From positions 205,469 to 269,468 of the forward strand of contig NZ_FOZI01000001.1 in NCBI RefSeq assembly GCF_900114495.1: 64,000 bases of DNA. Direction: 5' to 3'. The notes under the pieces are model-generated. The model was not told where the DNA came from. It worked only from the letters and a program-made list of their open reading frames with translations, and did not search any database. This stretch comes from Dyella sp. OK004. Its GTDB lineage: Bacteria > Pseudomonadota > Gammaproteobacteria > Xanthomonadales > Rhodanobacteraceae. Made by a program: the position numbers and the translations under genes. Below are positions 54,585 through 63,544 of this stretch, piece by piece; positions within the stretch are counted from its first letter, which is position 1; each line of letters starts with the position of its first letter.

Positions 54585-55304
54585 TCAACGCCTGGGCACC
54601 AGCTCGCCCGTCACCTTGCCGGCGCTATCGAGCATCTGCAGCGAAGGCGTACCGTCCGGAGCGACTTTCATCACGATGCGCTGATGGCCCTGCGTGTCGT
54701 TGAGCGCTAGCAGCACGCCATTATCGGAACCGCGCCCGAGCACCATGCGCGGGGTAGGACCGCCATGCTGATCGAAGAAAGCCTTCAGCCTGACCCGCTG
54801 CTGATCTTTAGGAAGATCCTTGATCGCCGCCATCAACTGGATTTCTTCAAGAATCGAGTAGTCCGGATAGTCGTTGAACTGCAGCTTGGTGTAACGAGTA
54901 CCGCCTTCCTGGTGCGAGTCCAGCGCCATCGTCTGGTCCTGCTCGTACGCATCGAAGGAAAGATGACCGTGAGACTCCTTCGTGCCATCTTTATTTTTCT
55001 CGCCACCAAAGATCAGGCCACCGTTCTCAGTGCCCTCGTCGTTGTAGAAAATCATGCCGGCGGCTTTTCGATCGGGATGCGGATACTCCTTGCCCTTGAT
55101 GATGATCCCCGCCGTCTTGTCGGAGTTGGAAATCACCAGCCGCAACGTGCCATCCGGCTCACGCACATTGATGCGCTGCACGTCCAGCTGCTCCAGCGTC
55201 ATCGCCCGTGGCGCCTGCACGAAACCGCTCAGCACCGTCACCGCAAAGACCGCGGTCAACACGCCCGCATAAATCATCAAGAAACGCTGGCCTACAGGTT
55301 TCAT
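54585..55304 (-). CDS. Hypothetical membrane-anchored protein
   Basis: A 239-residue protein of unknown function. The ATG at 55304 (MKPVGQRFLMIYAGVLTAVF) is preferred because AGAGGG lies six nucleotides upstream. One N-terminal helix is followed by a soluble domain rich in Asp and Gly: INVREPDGTLRLVISNSDKT, AGMIFYNDEGTENGGLIFGG, and a C-terminal QRIVMKVAPDGTPSLQMLDS. The pattern suggests repeating short beta units of about 35–40 residues. Function cannot be inferred from neighbours. Confidence 0.7.
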   Translation of the reverse strand: MKPVGQRFLMIYAGVLTAVFAVTVLSGFVQAPRAMTLEQLDVQRINVREPDGTLRLVISNSDKTAGIIIKGKEYPHPDRKAAGMIFYNDEGTENGGLIFGGEKNKDGTKESHGHLSFDAYEQDQTMALDSHQEGGTRYTKLQFNDYPDYSILEEIQLMAAIKDLPKDQQRVRLKAFFDQHGGPTPRMVLGRGSDNGVLLALNDTQGHQRIVMKVAPDGTPSLQMLDSAGKVTGELVPRR

Positions 55305-55496
55305 CGGCATCCCTCTGGAACTATTGGTCGTGGGTGAAGACATGTGGCAATGACATTGACTGAAAGAATGGGCGTTCAATTGGCGCTATGAGGAATATCC
55401 GCCCAGATAGAAAGCAAGCGCTGCAAGCTCGCTTGGCGAGCTGTGCTTGGCAGTGCAACAGTCAAGAGAGACCGCACTGAAGGGCCAACCATTGCG

Positions 55497-55814
55497 TTAT
55501 GGAGTTGGCCACAGCGCATGAACAAGATTCCAGGCACCCGCCACCATCACGATGAACAGGAGATACGAACTCGAGAGCAACCTGGCGAGCTCGATGTCAC
55601 AGCCCTCTCTTCGATACCAAGCGACAAGGGCATAGTCGAGGCCGATGAGGCCGAAGAATATGATTGCCGCAGCTGCATATTTTCCGTAGCCCGGCATCGC
55701 CCACAGCGCCGCAAGCGCCTGACCGCTCACCAAAGCAATGACGGCCGCGACGACTCGCTCCGATCTGGAAAGAGACGCCTTCCCCACAACCATCGATCTC
55801 GATTCATCGTGCAT
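55497..55814 (-). CDS. Small hypothetical integral membrane protein
   Basis: About 105 residues from the ATG at 55814, which follows AAAGGAAGC. Three hydrophobic segments are visible: VVAAVIALVSGQALAALWAM, YAAAAIIFFGLIGLDYALVA and SYLLFIVMVAGAWNLVHALW. GC content at this locus is lower than in the neighbours, which may indicate a more recent arrival. The family is not recognised. Confidence 0.6.
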   Translation of the reverse strand: MHDESRSMVVGKASLSRSERVVAAVIALVSGQALAALWAMPGYGKYAAAAIIFFGLIGLDYALVAWYRREGCDIELARLLSSSYLLFIVMVAGAWNLVHALWPTP

Positions 55815-55919
55815 AGAAAGCTTCCTTTCAATAGGTTGGTAGGAGACTAATTCGAAACGCACGGACCCGCTTTATAGACTTGAAGCGATCAGCGAAGCAG
55901 CCAATGATGGAACGCTCAA

Positions 55920-56306
55920 TCAAATAATCTGCTCGACCAGCATCTCTTCACCGGCCTTATCGAAAAACGTCATAGTCATCCTGCCGGTGTCGACGGCCCA
56001 CTTCTCTATCCCACTTTGCGCCAGGCCCCTGGACATCTCCAAGTAAGTCGTCTCGCGCAACTCGTGCCGGCGCAGGTGTTGAAGAAACGCCTCGCGCTGA
56101 CTGACTTCAGCGATAGAAAGCACCTCGTGTGCCGCTGGGGAGACGACCCTGTGGCCACCTTGCCCGAAGTATTCCGAATGGCCGTCCGTCAGGTAGGAGT
56201 CGTACCGTTCGACGCCGAGCGCCTTGAGCGCCCGCACATACTCCGGGAGTGTCTTCGCGCTACCAAGCCGAGCGTGGAGTTCGTCGATTTGCCCGATCGT
56301 AAACAT
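55920..56306 (-). CDS. DUF1398 family protein
   Basis: A 128-residue protein matching DUF1398 (YbcV-like): MFTIGQIDELHARLGSAKTL, LKALGVERYDSYLTDGHSEY, and KWAVDTGRMTMTFFDKAGEE near the C-terminus. The function of this small soluble family is unknown. It stands as a separate gene between two other small minus-strand genes. Confidence 0.82.
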   Translation of the reverse strand: MFTIGQIDELHARLGSAKTLPEYVRALKALGVERYDSYLTDGHSEYFGQGGHRVVSPAAHEVLSIAEVSQREAFLQHLRRHELRETTYLEMSRGLAQSGIEKWAVDTGRMTMTFFDKAGEEMLVEQII

Positions 56307-56359
56307 GATCGCGTTTCCCTTTCACACAAAGGTTCGCCCACGAAACAAATTCACCAACC

Positions 56360-56740
56360 TCACCCTCCAGCTCCTCGCAACCGCTCCAACTCCTCCCTCA
56401 ACCAATCCCCCGTCAGCTGCTCCCTCCCATCGCAGCTGACCTTGTACGGCGTCCCGCTCAAGCTGCTCTCGCTGCCCGCGCGCTCGATGAATTCCTCGGC
56501 GGAATTCACCTGATCCTTGCGCGCCAGGTAGTCGAACTTCTTCTGCAGGTGCGCTTGTGCGTCGGTCGCGCTGTAATCGCTGCCGTTGCGGATGAAGGTG
56601 CAGTGGCTGTTGCCTACGAAGGCGAGCAAGGCCTTCACTTCTTGCTGCCCTTTTGCATCGAGCGCCGCGTGTGCGGCTGATACCGGCACGGCCGTTAGCA
56701 GCGCAAGCATGACGTATCGACTCAAGTCCATTGGATTCAC
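56360..56740 (-). CDS. DUF5329-like exported protein
   Basis: A 126-residue protein with a signal peptide (SRYVMLALLTAVPVSAAHA). The mature part has CTFIRNGSDYSATDAQAHLQ, KKFDYLARKDQVNSAEEFIE and YKVSCDGREQLTGDWLREEL, matching DUF5329 proteins of the Xanthomonadales periplasm. Two cysteines could form a disulfide. The start is ATG at 56740, with an in-frame ATG at 56731 as an alternative. Confidence 0.8.
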   Translation of the reverse strand: MNPMDLSRYVMLALLTAVPVSAAHAALDAKGQQEVKALLAFVGNSHCTFIRNGSDYSATDAQAHLQKKFDYLARKDQVNSAEEFIERAGSESSLSGTPYKVSCDGREQLTGDWLREELERLRGAGG

Positions 56741-56852
56741 CTGCCGCGTCGCATGAATTCACGAAGACGCATGCTAGCCCATTGGTCATACCCCCAAACC
56801 TCAAGGGCCGGGGCTATCGTTGGCGTCCCCTTTCATGACTGGGAACGTCGCC

Positions 56853-58949
56853 ATGCAGCACATCCGATGGATCTTCACCGCCGCCGTTCTCGGCGGCGCC
56901 TCGACCCTGGCCGCAGCGCCCGTCGCACCGCAACAAAAGCCGGCCGCAGCCCATGCCGGGCCGGAAGCCCGTAGTGCCTCGGGCATTGATCTGGCCGGCG
57001 TCGATCACGCGGTCAAGCCAGGCGATGATTTCAACGGTTATGCCAACGGCGCCTGGGCCAAGACCGCCGAAATTCCAGCCGACCGTTCCAGCACCGGCAT
57101 CTTCCTGAAGGTGTTCGAGCTCGCCGAGAAGCGCAACGCCGAGCTGATCCGCGATGCAGGCAAGAGCCATCCGGCCGCCGGCACCGACGCGCGGAAGATT
57201 GCCGACTACTACGCCGCTTTCATGGATGAAGCCGCCATCGAGAAACAAGGCTTGAACCCGCTCAAGTCCGCCCTGGCGAAAATCGATGCCATCAAGACCA
57301 CGGGCGACCTGTCCACTGTGCTGGGCAATGGCCTGCGCGCCGACGTGGATCCGGTCAACGCCACCAACTGGTGGACCCAGAACCTGTTCGGGTTGTTCGT
57401 TGCGCAGGGCCTCGAAGATCCATCCCACAACATGCCGTACCTGTTACAGGGCGGCCTGGGCCTGCCCAACCGCGACTATTACCTGTCGGACGACAAGAGC
57501 ATGGCTGCCGTCCGCGACAAATATCAGACCTACATTGCGACGCTGCTCAAGCAGGCCGGCACACCGGACGCGGAGAACAAGGCCAAGGCCATCTTTGCGC
57601 TGGAAACCAAGATCGCTAAGGCACAGTCGAGCATTGTCGACAGCGAAGACGTTCATAAGGCAAACAACCCCTGGAACCTTGGCGATTTCAGCAAGAAGGC
57701 GCCAGGTATCGACTGGAACGCCTACTTCGGCGCCGCCGGATTGGCCAAGCAGAAGCGGGTCATCGTGTGGCAGCCGGACGCCATCCGCCAGCTATCCGCC
57801 CTGGTAGCCAGCGAGCCATTGCCGGCATGGCAGGATTATCTGCGCTTCCATGAACTCAACCGCAGCGCCAACCTGCTGCCCAAGGCCTACGCCGAAATGG
57901 CGTTCGACTTCTACGGCCGCACGCTCAACGGCACGCCCAAGCAGCGCGACCGCTGGAAGCGCGCGATCGGCGCCACCAACGGTGCCCTCGGCGATGCGGT
58001 GGGCCAGATCTACGTGACGCGCTATTTCCCGGCGTCGTCCAAGCAGCAAGTGCAGCAGATGGTCAGCAACATCATGGCCGCCTTCAACGACCATGTGGAC
58101 ACCATTGACTGGATGACACCGGCCACCCGGCAGAAGGCCAAAGCCAAGATCGCCACATTGAAAGTCGGCGTGGGCTATCCGGAGACCTGGCGCAACTACG
58201 CCTCGCTGGACATCCGACCGGACGATGCGCTGGGTAACCGCCTGCGTGCCGATGCCTTTGAGTACCAGCACCAACTAGCCAAACTCGATCAGCCGGTGGA
58301 CCGGGGCGAATGGTGGATGACCCCGCAAACGGTCAACGCGGTCAACCTGCCCTTGCAGAACGCCCTTAATTTCCCGGCAGCGATCCTGGAAGCGCCCTTC
58401 TTCGATCCCAAGGCCGATGCCGCCGCCAACTACGGTTCGATCGGCTCGGTGATCGGTCACGAAATCAGCCACAGTTTCGACAACACCGGCGCCGAATTCG
58501 ACGCACAGGGCCGCCTCGCCAACTGGTGGACGCCGGAGGACCAGGCGCATTTCAAGGCCGCGGGCCAACGACTGGTCGAACAGTACAACGCTTATGAGGT
58601 ACTGCCTGGACTGCACATCAACGGCCAGCAGACCCTGGGTGAAAACATCGCCGATGTCTCCGGCCTGGCGATTGCCTATGCGGCGTACCAGAAGTCGCTC
58701 GGTGGCAAGCCGGCGCCGGTCATTGACGGCCTGACCGGCGACCAGCGTTTCTTCCTCGCTTTTGCGCAATCGTGGCGCGAAAAGACCCGCGAGAAGGCGC
58801 TACGGCAACAGGTCGTGACCGACGGCCACTCGCCAGGCACCTTCCGCGCACAGACCGTGCGCAACATCGACGCCTGGTACGGAGCGTTCAAGCCGGTGGC
58901 CGGCGAGAAGCTCTATCTGGACCCGAAGGATCGCGTGAAGATCTGGTAA
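56853..58949 (+). CDS. M13 family zinc metallopeptidase (neprilysin-like, PepO type), exported
   Basis: A 698-residue exported oligopeptidase. The ATG at 56853 gives MQHIRWIFTAAVLGGASTLA, a signal peptide; the frame is open to 56820. The M13 N-domain starts at VDHAVKPGDDFNGYANGAW. The catalytic motif is HEISH in SVIGHEISHSFDNTGAEFD, the third zinc ligand is the Glu in GENIADVSGLAIAY, and the protein ends with the family-typical LDPKDRVKIW. It likely degrades small peptides in the periplasm. A strong terminator follows. Confidence 0.95.
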   Translation: MQHIRWIFTAAVLGGASTLAAAPVAPQQKPAAAHAGPEARSASGIDLAGVDHAVKPGDDFNGYANGAWAKTAEIPADRSSTGIFLKVFELAEKRNAELIRDAGKSHPAAGTDARKIADYYAAFMDEAAIEKQGLNPLKSALAKIDAIKTTGDLSTVLGNGLRADVDPVNATNWWTQNLFGLFVAQGLEDPSHNMPYLLQGGLGLPNRDYYLSDDKSMAAVRDKYQTYIATLLKQAGTPDAENKAKAIFALETKIAKAQSSIVDSEDVHKANNPWNLGDFSKKAPGIDWNAYFGAAGLAKQKRVIVWQPDAIRQLSALVASEPLPAWQDYLRFHELNRSANLLPKAYAEMAFDFYGRTLNGTPKQRDRWKRAIGATNGALGDAVGQIYVTRYFPASSKQQVQQMVSNIMAAFNDHVDTIDWMTPATRQKAKAKIATLKVGVGYPETWRNYASLDIRPDDALGNRLRADAFEYQHQLAKLDQPVDRGEWWMTPQTVNAVNLPLQNALNFPAAILEAPFFDPKADAAANYGSIGSVIGHEISHSFDNTGAEFDAQGRLANWWTPEDQAHFKAAGQRLVEQYNAYEVLPGLHINGQQTLGENIADVSGLAIAYAAYQKSLGGKPAPVIDGLTGDQRFFLAFAQSWREKTREKALRQQVVTDGHSPGTFRAQTVRNIDAWYGAFKPVAGEKLYLDPKDRVKIW

Positions 58950-58971
58950 GGCGACGTCTCTGGTTCAACCG

Positions 58972-59002
58972 GGCCGCACTCTCCGGAGTGCGGCCTTTTT
59001 TT
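58972..59002 (+). terminator. Rho-independent terminator of the M13 peptidase gene
   Basis: The stem GGCCGCACTC/GAGTGCGGCC with a TCCG loop is followed by seven T residues, 22 bp after the stop. Confidence 0.93.
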
Positions 59003-59104
59003 ATGTCCGCCAGAGACACGCAAACTCTTCACGCAAGCCGCGCGACACTGATCGCGCAGCGCGGAGACGGAAGCCGTGCAACCTTGCGCTGCAAGGAGCC
59101 CATC

Positions 59105-59536
59105 ATGTTCAAGCACATTCTCATTCCCACGGACGGCTCCGATCCCGCCATGCGCGCCGCCACCACCGGAATCCAGCTGGCCGCCCAACTCGGCGCCCGT
59201 ATACGCGCACTCCACGTACTCACGCCACTGCCGGCGGTAAGTTTTTTTGCCGACGTGCTGCAGGGCGATGTCTATCGCAAGCATGCGCGCGAACGCGCCG
59301 AAGCAAGCCTCGCCAAAGTAAGCGAAATGGCGCAGGCAGCGAACGTGCCTTGCGAGGTGGAATATCTGTTCGACAACCGCCCCTACGCCGTGATTGCCGG
59401 CGTGGCAACCAAGTACGGTTGCGACCTGATCGTGATGGACGCGCACGAGCACAACAACCTTGAGCGTCTGTTGCTCAGCAATACGACGCATAAGGTGATT
59501 TTGAGTTGCGATGTGCCGGTGCTGATTTGTCATTGA
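59105..59536 (+). CDS. Universal stress protein
   Basis: A 143-residue UspA-domain protein. The ATG at 59105 gives MFKHILIPTDGSDPAMRAAT; the longer open frame upstream crosses the previous terminator and is ignored. Residues for nucleotide binding are partly present: DLIVMDAHEHNNLERLLLSN is the region where ATP-binding members have G-x2-G-x9-G-S/T, and here the glycines are missing, so ATP binding is doubtful. It ends with the typical CDVPVLICH. A CCTCCCCCTG/CAGGGGGAGG palindrome follows at 59546–59569. Confidence 0.92.
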   Translation: MFKHILIPTDGSDPAMRAATTGIQLAAQLGARIRALHVLTPLPAVSFFADVLQGDVYRKHARERAEASLAKVSEMAQAANVPCEVEYLFDNRPYAVIAGVATKYGCDLIVMDAHEHNNLERLLLSNTTHKVILSCDVPVLICH

Positions 59537-60184
59537 TGCTTCACTCCTCCCCCTGTTCACAGGGGGAGGCTGGGAGGGGGTAGGCCCTTGCGACAACATC
59601 TCCTGCAGCGCTTCCTCAAGTACTCACCCCTCCCCAACCCTCCCCTGTCCCGCGGGACTAGCTTCGCGTCGCAAGCAGGGGAGGGAGCAAAAGCGCGGCA
59701 TGGTGAGGGTCGGACGATCACGCCCAAAAGAAAACCGTCCCGACGCCTGACACTGGAAAAGTGTGTAGCTACGGAGCACACCGCCTGCTCTCAGGCCATT
59801 TCTCTTTGGTTACTTTCTCTTTGGGCCAGCAAAGAGAAAGTGACTCGGACCGCGGCAGCGGTTCGAAAGCCCGCGGCAGGCGAGCCCGGTCGCGACAACA
59901 CGGCAATCGAAGCGCACCACTCTGGATTCCGGCCTACGCCGGAATGACGAAGTAGGAGGGAATGGCTCAAGACTCGAACCCTTCAACACAGCTGCCCCCC
60001 TGTGACCAGAGGAGGGAGTCAAGAGCTGGCGCAGATGGGATTCGACGCCAATGGCACCTCCCCGCAACCACTACCGCTGCACAGCAGCGATAAATATCGT
60101 AAAAACACCCCAGCCATAAATGAATGGCCTAGCTGCTATACGTCCGCGCTACGTTGATTCAACGAACCAGACAAAGGACCCGGC
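59537..60184. other. Gene-free repeat-rich gap, usp to GDSL hydrolase
   Basis: These 648 bp hold no gene I can support. They contain a CCTCCCCCTG palindrome (59546–59569), a second CCCTCCCCTG/CAGGGGAGGG pair around 59637–59683, dispersed repeat R copy 2 (59726–59957), and about 180 bp of lower-GC DNA (TAAATATCGTAAAAACACCC) that probably carries the promoter of the hydrolase gene. Small frames reading LVTFSLGQQRES are repeat translations. Confidence 0.8.
59726..59957 (+). repeat. Dispersed repeat R, copy 2
   Basis: About 232 bp matching 48971–49205 in the same orientation, with the strictly shared core GGCCATTTCTCTTTGGTTAC and the ACTTTCTCTTTG/CAAAGAGAAAGT hairpin. It ends with the ATTCCGGC-ctac-GCCGGAAT palindrome (59926–59945). 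Confidence 0.85.
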
Positions 60185-61408
60185 ATGCGTCATCAGATAC
60201 TGAAGCTCGCCCTGGCTGTCTCCCTCTGCGGCCTGCTCGGCCCGGCATTCGCCGCCTCGACCAAAACAGACGCCCATTGGGTCGGTGCCTGGGCGGCCGC
60301 ATCCGATTCGCCCGGTCCGGTGCTATCGGCGCAGACGGTTAGACAAGTAGTGCGCACCAGCGCAGGTGGCTCGCAGGTGCGCGTGCGGCTCTCCAACCTG
60401 TTCGGCACGGGGCCAATCACCATCGGTCCCGTACATGCGGCGCTGCGCACGGAAGGCTCGTCCATCGCGCCCGGCAGCGATCGCCCACTGCGGTTCCATG
60501 GCAAGCCCACCGTGACCATCGCCAAGGGCGACACCGTGCTGAGCGATGCGGTGGCGCTGGACGTGAAGCCGTTGCAGGAACTGGCCGTGAGCCTCTACGT
60601 GCCAGCCGGCGCCGCGGTGCCTTCGACGATCCACAATGCCGGCCTCGCCACCGCTTACCTCACCGAAAGCGGCGACGCGACTTCGGCCACGCGCTTCCCC
60701 GGCGACGAAGTCAGCGGCAACCGTTTTTTCCTGAGCGACGTCGAAGTCGCCGGCCCTGCCCCGCGCCGCGCCATCGTGGCCTTCGGCGATTCCATCACTG
60801 ACGGTGTAGGTTCCACGCAGGATACCTATCAACGCTGGCCGGACTATCTTGCCGCGCGCTTGCAGGCTGATCCCAAGCTGGCCTCCATCGCGGTGGTCAA
60901 TTCCGGCATCGGCGGCAACCGCGTCGTGAACGACAACTTCGGACCGAGCGCGCAGGCTCGCTTCGACCGCGATGCGCTGGACAAGGCCGGCGCACACTGG
61001 ATCGTATTGCTGGAAGGCATCAACGATATCGGCGGCTCGGGCCCTTATGCCGCGGACAAGGATCGGGTCAGCGCGGAGCAGATTATCGATGGCATGAAAG
61101 CGCTGATCGTCCGTGCACACGCTAAGGGCCTCAAGATCTACGGCGCTACGCTGACACCTTTTCACGGCGCGGGCTGGCCCTATCACTCCAGCGCCAACGA
61201 AGCGAAGCGCCAGGCAGTGAACAAATGGATCCGCGAGTCGGGCGCGTTCGACGGCGTGGTCGATTTTGACAAGGCGGTCCGCGATCCCGCGCGTCCGGAA
61301 CGCATGCTGCCTGCCTACGACAGTGGAGATCATCTGCACCCGAGCGGCGCGGGCTTTCAGGCCATGGCCAATGCAATCGACCTGAGTTTTTTTGCGGGCA
61401 GCCCGTAA
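60185..61408 (+). CDS. SGNH/GDSL-family hydrolase, exported
   Basis: A 407-residue exported esterase-like enzyme. The signal peptide is MRHQILKLALAVSLCGLLGP (cleavage after AFAA). An N-terminal beta domain of about 190 residues (THWVGAW-like start, VRLSNLFGTGPITIGPVHAA) precedes the SGNH domain, with the catalytic Ser in VAFGDSITDG, block II/III Gly and Asn in NSGIGGNRV and GINDIGG, and Asp–His in DHLHPSGAGF. This two-domain form is found in GDSL lipases and in xylan or rhamnogalacturonan esterases. The substrate is not predictable. Confidence 0.9.
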   Translation: MRHQILKLALAVSLCGLLGPAFAASTKTDAHWVGAWAAASDSPGPVLSAQTVRQVVRTSAGGSQVRVRLSNLFGTGPITIGPVHAALRTEGSSIAPGSDRPLRFHGKPTVTIAKGDTVLSDAVALDVKPLQELAVSLYVPAGAAVPSTIHNAGLATAYLTESGDATSATRFPGDEVSGNRFFLSDVEVAGPAPRRAIVAFGDSITDGVGSTQDTYQRWPDYLAARLQADPKLASIAVVNSGIGGNRVVNDNFGPSAQARFDRDALDKAGAHWIVLLEGINDIGGSGPYAADKDRVSAEQIIDGMKALIVRAHAKGLKIYGATLTPFHGAGWPYHSSANEAKRQAVNKWIRESGAFDGVVDFDKAVRDPARPERMLPAYDSGDHLHPSGAGFQAMANAIDLSFFAGSP

Positions 61409-61436
61409 GCCACCAGATCGCCGACATCGCGGCGGA

Positions 61437-62246
61437 TCAGGCCGCCGCTTCGGCCCGCGCGAGTTCACGACATAGCGCCGCCGTCGCCTCGTCCACCGGG
61501 AAGCAGCACTCCACGTGCAATTCGTCGAGCGTCACATCGCGCGGCGTGCCGAAGGTGGTGATGGTGGAGAAGAACTGCAGCACCTTGTCGTCACGGCGTA
61601 GCACCGTGGTCAACAAAGGCGACGGCGCCGTGCCGAGGTCGCGCATGCGCCAGCGCTCCGGCACACCGGGATAGGCGAGTATTTCTTCGAGCAGCTCGCG
61701 CGCCTTCGTATCTGACGGCAACGCGGCGACTTCGTTGTGCAGATGGTGGATCAGGCTGCCGGCCACTTCTTCCCAGTTGGCCACGGCCTGACGAAAATCA
61801 TCCGGATCGAAAATCTGCCGCAACATGTTCTGGTGCGCACTCGGCTTGCCGCGCATAACAAAATCGCCGATGCGCGCCGCCGCCTGGTTCGCCATCAGCA
61901 CATCCCAGTGGCGGTTAAGCAGAAAGGCGGGATACGGCTCCTGCTGCGCCAGGATGAATTCGATGGCGCGGCGCATCTGCTCCAGCTCCGGCGTAGCCAG
62001 CGCGGTCTCCGGGTATTTTGGCGCGAAGCCGGCGGCCACCAGCAGTGCATTGCGTTCGCGCAACGGCATGCCCAGGGCGTCAGCCAGCCGGGCCAGCATG
62101 TCGCGACTGGGCTGGGACTTGCCGGTTTCGACGCAACTCAGATGGCGGGCCGAGACGCCGGCTTCCAATGCCAGGTCCAACTGGCTCAGGCGTCGCGATG
62201 CGCGCCATTCGCGCAGCAGCGCGCCGAGCGCAGAAGCGGAGGCCAT
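61437..62246 (-). CDS. XRE-family transcriptional regulator with MmyB-like ligand domain
   Basis: About 269 residues from the ATG at 62246; a GTG at 62279 would add 11. The N-terminal helix-turn-helix is LREWRASRRLSQLDLALEAG with VSARHLSCVETGKSQPSRDM. The C-terminal domain (PAFLLNRHWDVLMANQAAAR; LHNEVAALPSDTKARELLEE) matches the MmyB-like PAS-fold domain of actinobacterial and proteobacterial regulators. It is divergent from the alpha/beta hydrolase gene across about 190 bp and may regulate it. Confidence 0.88.
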   Translation of the reverse strand: MASASALGALLREWRASRRLSQLDLALEAGVSARHLSCVETGKSQPSRDMLARLADALGMPLRERNALLVAAGFAPKYPETALATPELEQMRRAIEFILAQQEPYPAFLLNRHWDVLMANQAAARIGDFVMRGKPSAHQNMLRQIFDPDDFRQAVANWEEVAGSLIHHLHNEVAALPSDTKARELLEEILAYPGVPERWRMRDLGTAPSPLLTTVLRRDDKVLQFFSTITTFGTPRDVTLDELHVECCFPVDEATAALCRELARAEAAA

Positions 62247-62438
62247 GGCATTCGATACGGGAGCGTGGGCGCGGTTCACGGCGAGAGCATACGGCGGGCC
62301 GCTGTCGAAAAACCATGACCTGTGAGATCAAGCCGTCATGACCTGGGACGTCATTGCGGCCATGCCCTCGGGCGCGAATGATCGGCCCCGCTCCCTCGCG
62401 CTCATCCCCACTCATTACCCCGCCAACAAGGACATACC

Positions 62439-63422
62439 ATGCAACGCAGACAGTTCCTTGGCATCGCCGCCGGTACCCTGGCCGCCGGTGTGCTCGCCGG
62501 CTGCGCTCCCCGCGCCGCGCGCCAGCTGACGGCCGGCGCCGCAACCCGCCCCACCGACGTGGCCACGTTCAATGCAGCTCGCCGCTTCGCCAGCACGCGC
62601 TTCGGTGAGATCGCCTACGTAGAGCGCGGCAGCGGCCAGGCCGCACTGTTCCTGCACGGCTTCCCGCTCAACAGCTATCAGTGGCGCGGCGCGCTGGACC
62701 GGCTCTCGCCCTACCGCCGTTGCGTGGCGCCGGATTCGCTTGGCCTGGGCTTCACGCGCCCCGCTCCAGGCCAAAGCGTAACGCCGGCCGACCAGGTGGA
62801 CATGCTGTCCACGCTGCTCGATCAACTGGGCATCGATAGCGTGGATCTGGTTGCCAGTGACAGCGGTGGCGCCGTTGCGCAGCTCTTCATGACACGCCAT
62901 CCAGCACGCGTGCGCACCGTGCTGCTCACCAACTGCGATGTGGAGCCGGACAGCCCGCCACCTGCGGTACTGCCCGTGCTCGAGGCAGCGCGCCGCGGCC
63001 GCTTTGCCGACGAATGGCTGGTGCCCTCGGCGACCGACAAGACCTTCGCCCGCTCGCCCAAAGGCCTGGGCGGTGCGACGTTCACCTATCCCGAGCGGAT
63101 GGCGGACGACACGTTCGACATGTACCTCGGCCCGCTGGTCGCCACGCCCGAACGCAAGGCGCTCTGCGATGCCTACGCCCTCGGCCTTACGCCCAACCCG
63201 CTGGCCGGCGTCGAACCGCTGCTTAAAAAGAGCACCATTCCCACCCGCATCATCTGGGGCACCGGCGACACCATCTTCGCCGCCGCCGATCCAGACTACC
63301 TCGACAAAATCCTTCCCGGTTCGCGCGGCGTGCGTCGTATCGAAGGCGCGAAGCTTTTCTTCCCGGAAGAGTTTCCGGATGTGATCGCGGAGGAAGCGAA
63401 GCGGCTGTGGGGTGTGGGTTGA
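62439..63422 (+). CDS. Alpha/beta hydrolase-fold lipoprotein (haloalkane dehalogenase-like)
   Basis: A 327-residue protein with a lipoprotein signal (MQRRQFLGIAAGTLAAGVLA followed by GC at the lipobox; the RRQF start also resembles a Tat signal). The alpha/beta hydrolase core has the oxyanion segment LFLHGFPLNSYQW and the nucleophile elbow VASDSGGAVAQLF, where the Asp takes the position used in haloalkane-dehalogenase-like enzymes. Near the C-terminus, where family members have a catalytic His (GARHF-like), this protein reads RIEGAKLFFPEEFPD without His. Catalysis may be altered or lost. Confidence 0.82.
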   Translation: MQRRQFLGIAAGTLAAGVLAGCAPRAARQLTAGAATRPTDVATFNAARRFASTRFGEIAYVERGSGQAALFLHGFPLNSYQWRGALDRLSPYRRCVAPDSLGLGFTRPAPGQSVTPADQVDMLSTLLDQLGIDSVDLVASDSGGAVAQLFMTRHPARVRTVLLTNCDVEPDSPPPAVLPVLEAARRGRFADEWLVPSATDKTFARSPKGLGGATFTYPERMADDTFDMYLGPLVATPERKALCDAYALGLTPNPLAGVEPLLKKSTIPTRIIWGTGDTIFAAADPDYLDKILPGSRGVRRIEGAKLFFPEEFPDVIAEEAKRLWGVG

Positions 63423-63443
63423 ACGCCACGATATAGATCCACG

Positions 63444-63474
63444 TGGGCGGCCGCTGATGGCCGCCCATTTCTTT
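63444..63474 (+). terminator. Terminator of the alpha/beta hydrolase gene
   Basis: The stem TGGGCGGCC/GGCCGCCCA with a 6-nt loop is followed by TTTCTTT, 22 bp after the stop. Confidence 0.82.
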
Positions 63475-63544
63475 ATGCGATCTATACAGCGGAACACCAC
63501 GAGCGGCATCGCTTCTTTACGCCCGTCCGCGCAACCATGGCGCC

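Noticed and set aside
58772-59104. N-terminal extension of the universal stress protein frame
   Set aside because: It overlaps the end of the M13 peptidase gene and the terminator at 58972–59002; the conserved N-terminus starts at 59105.
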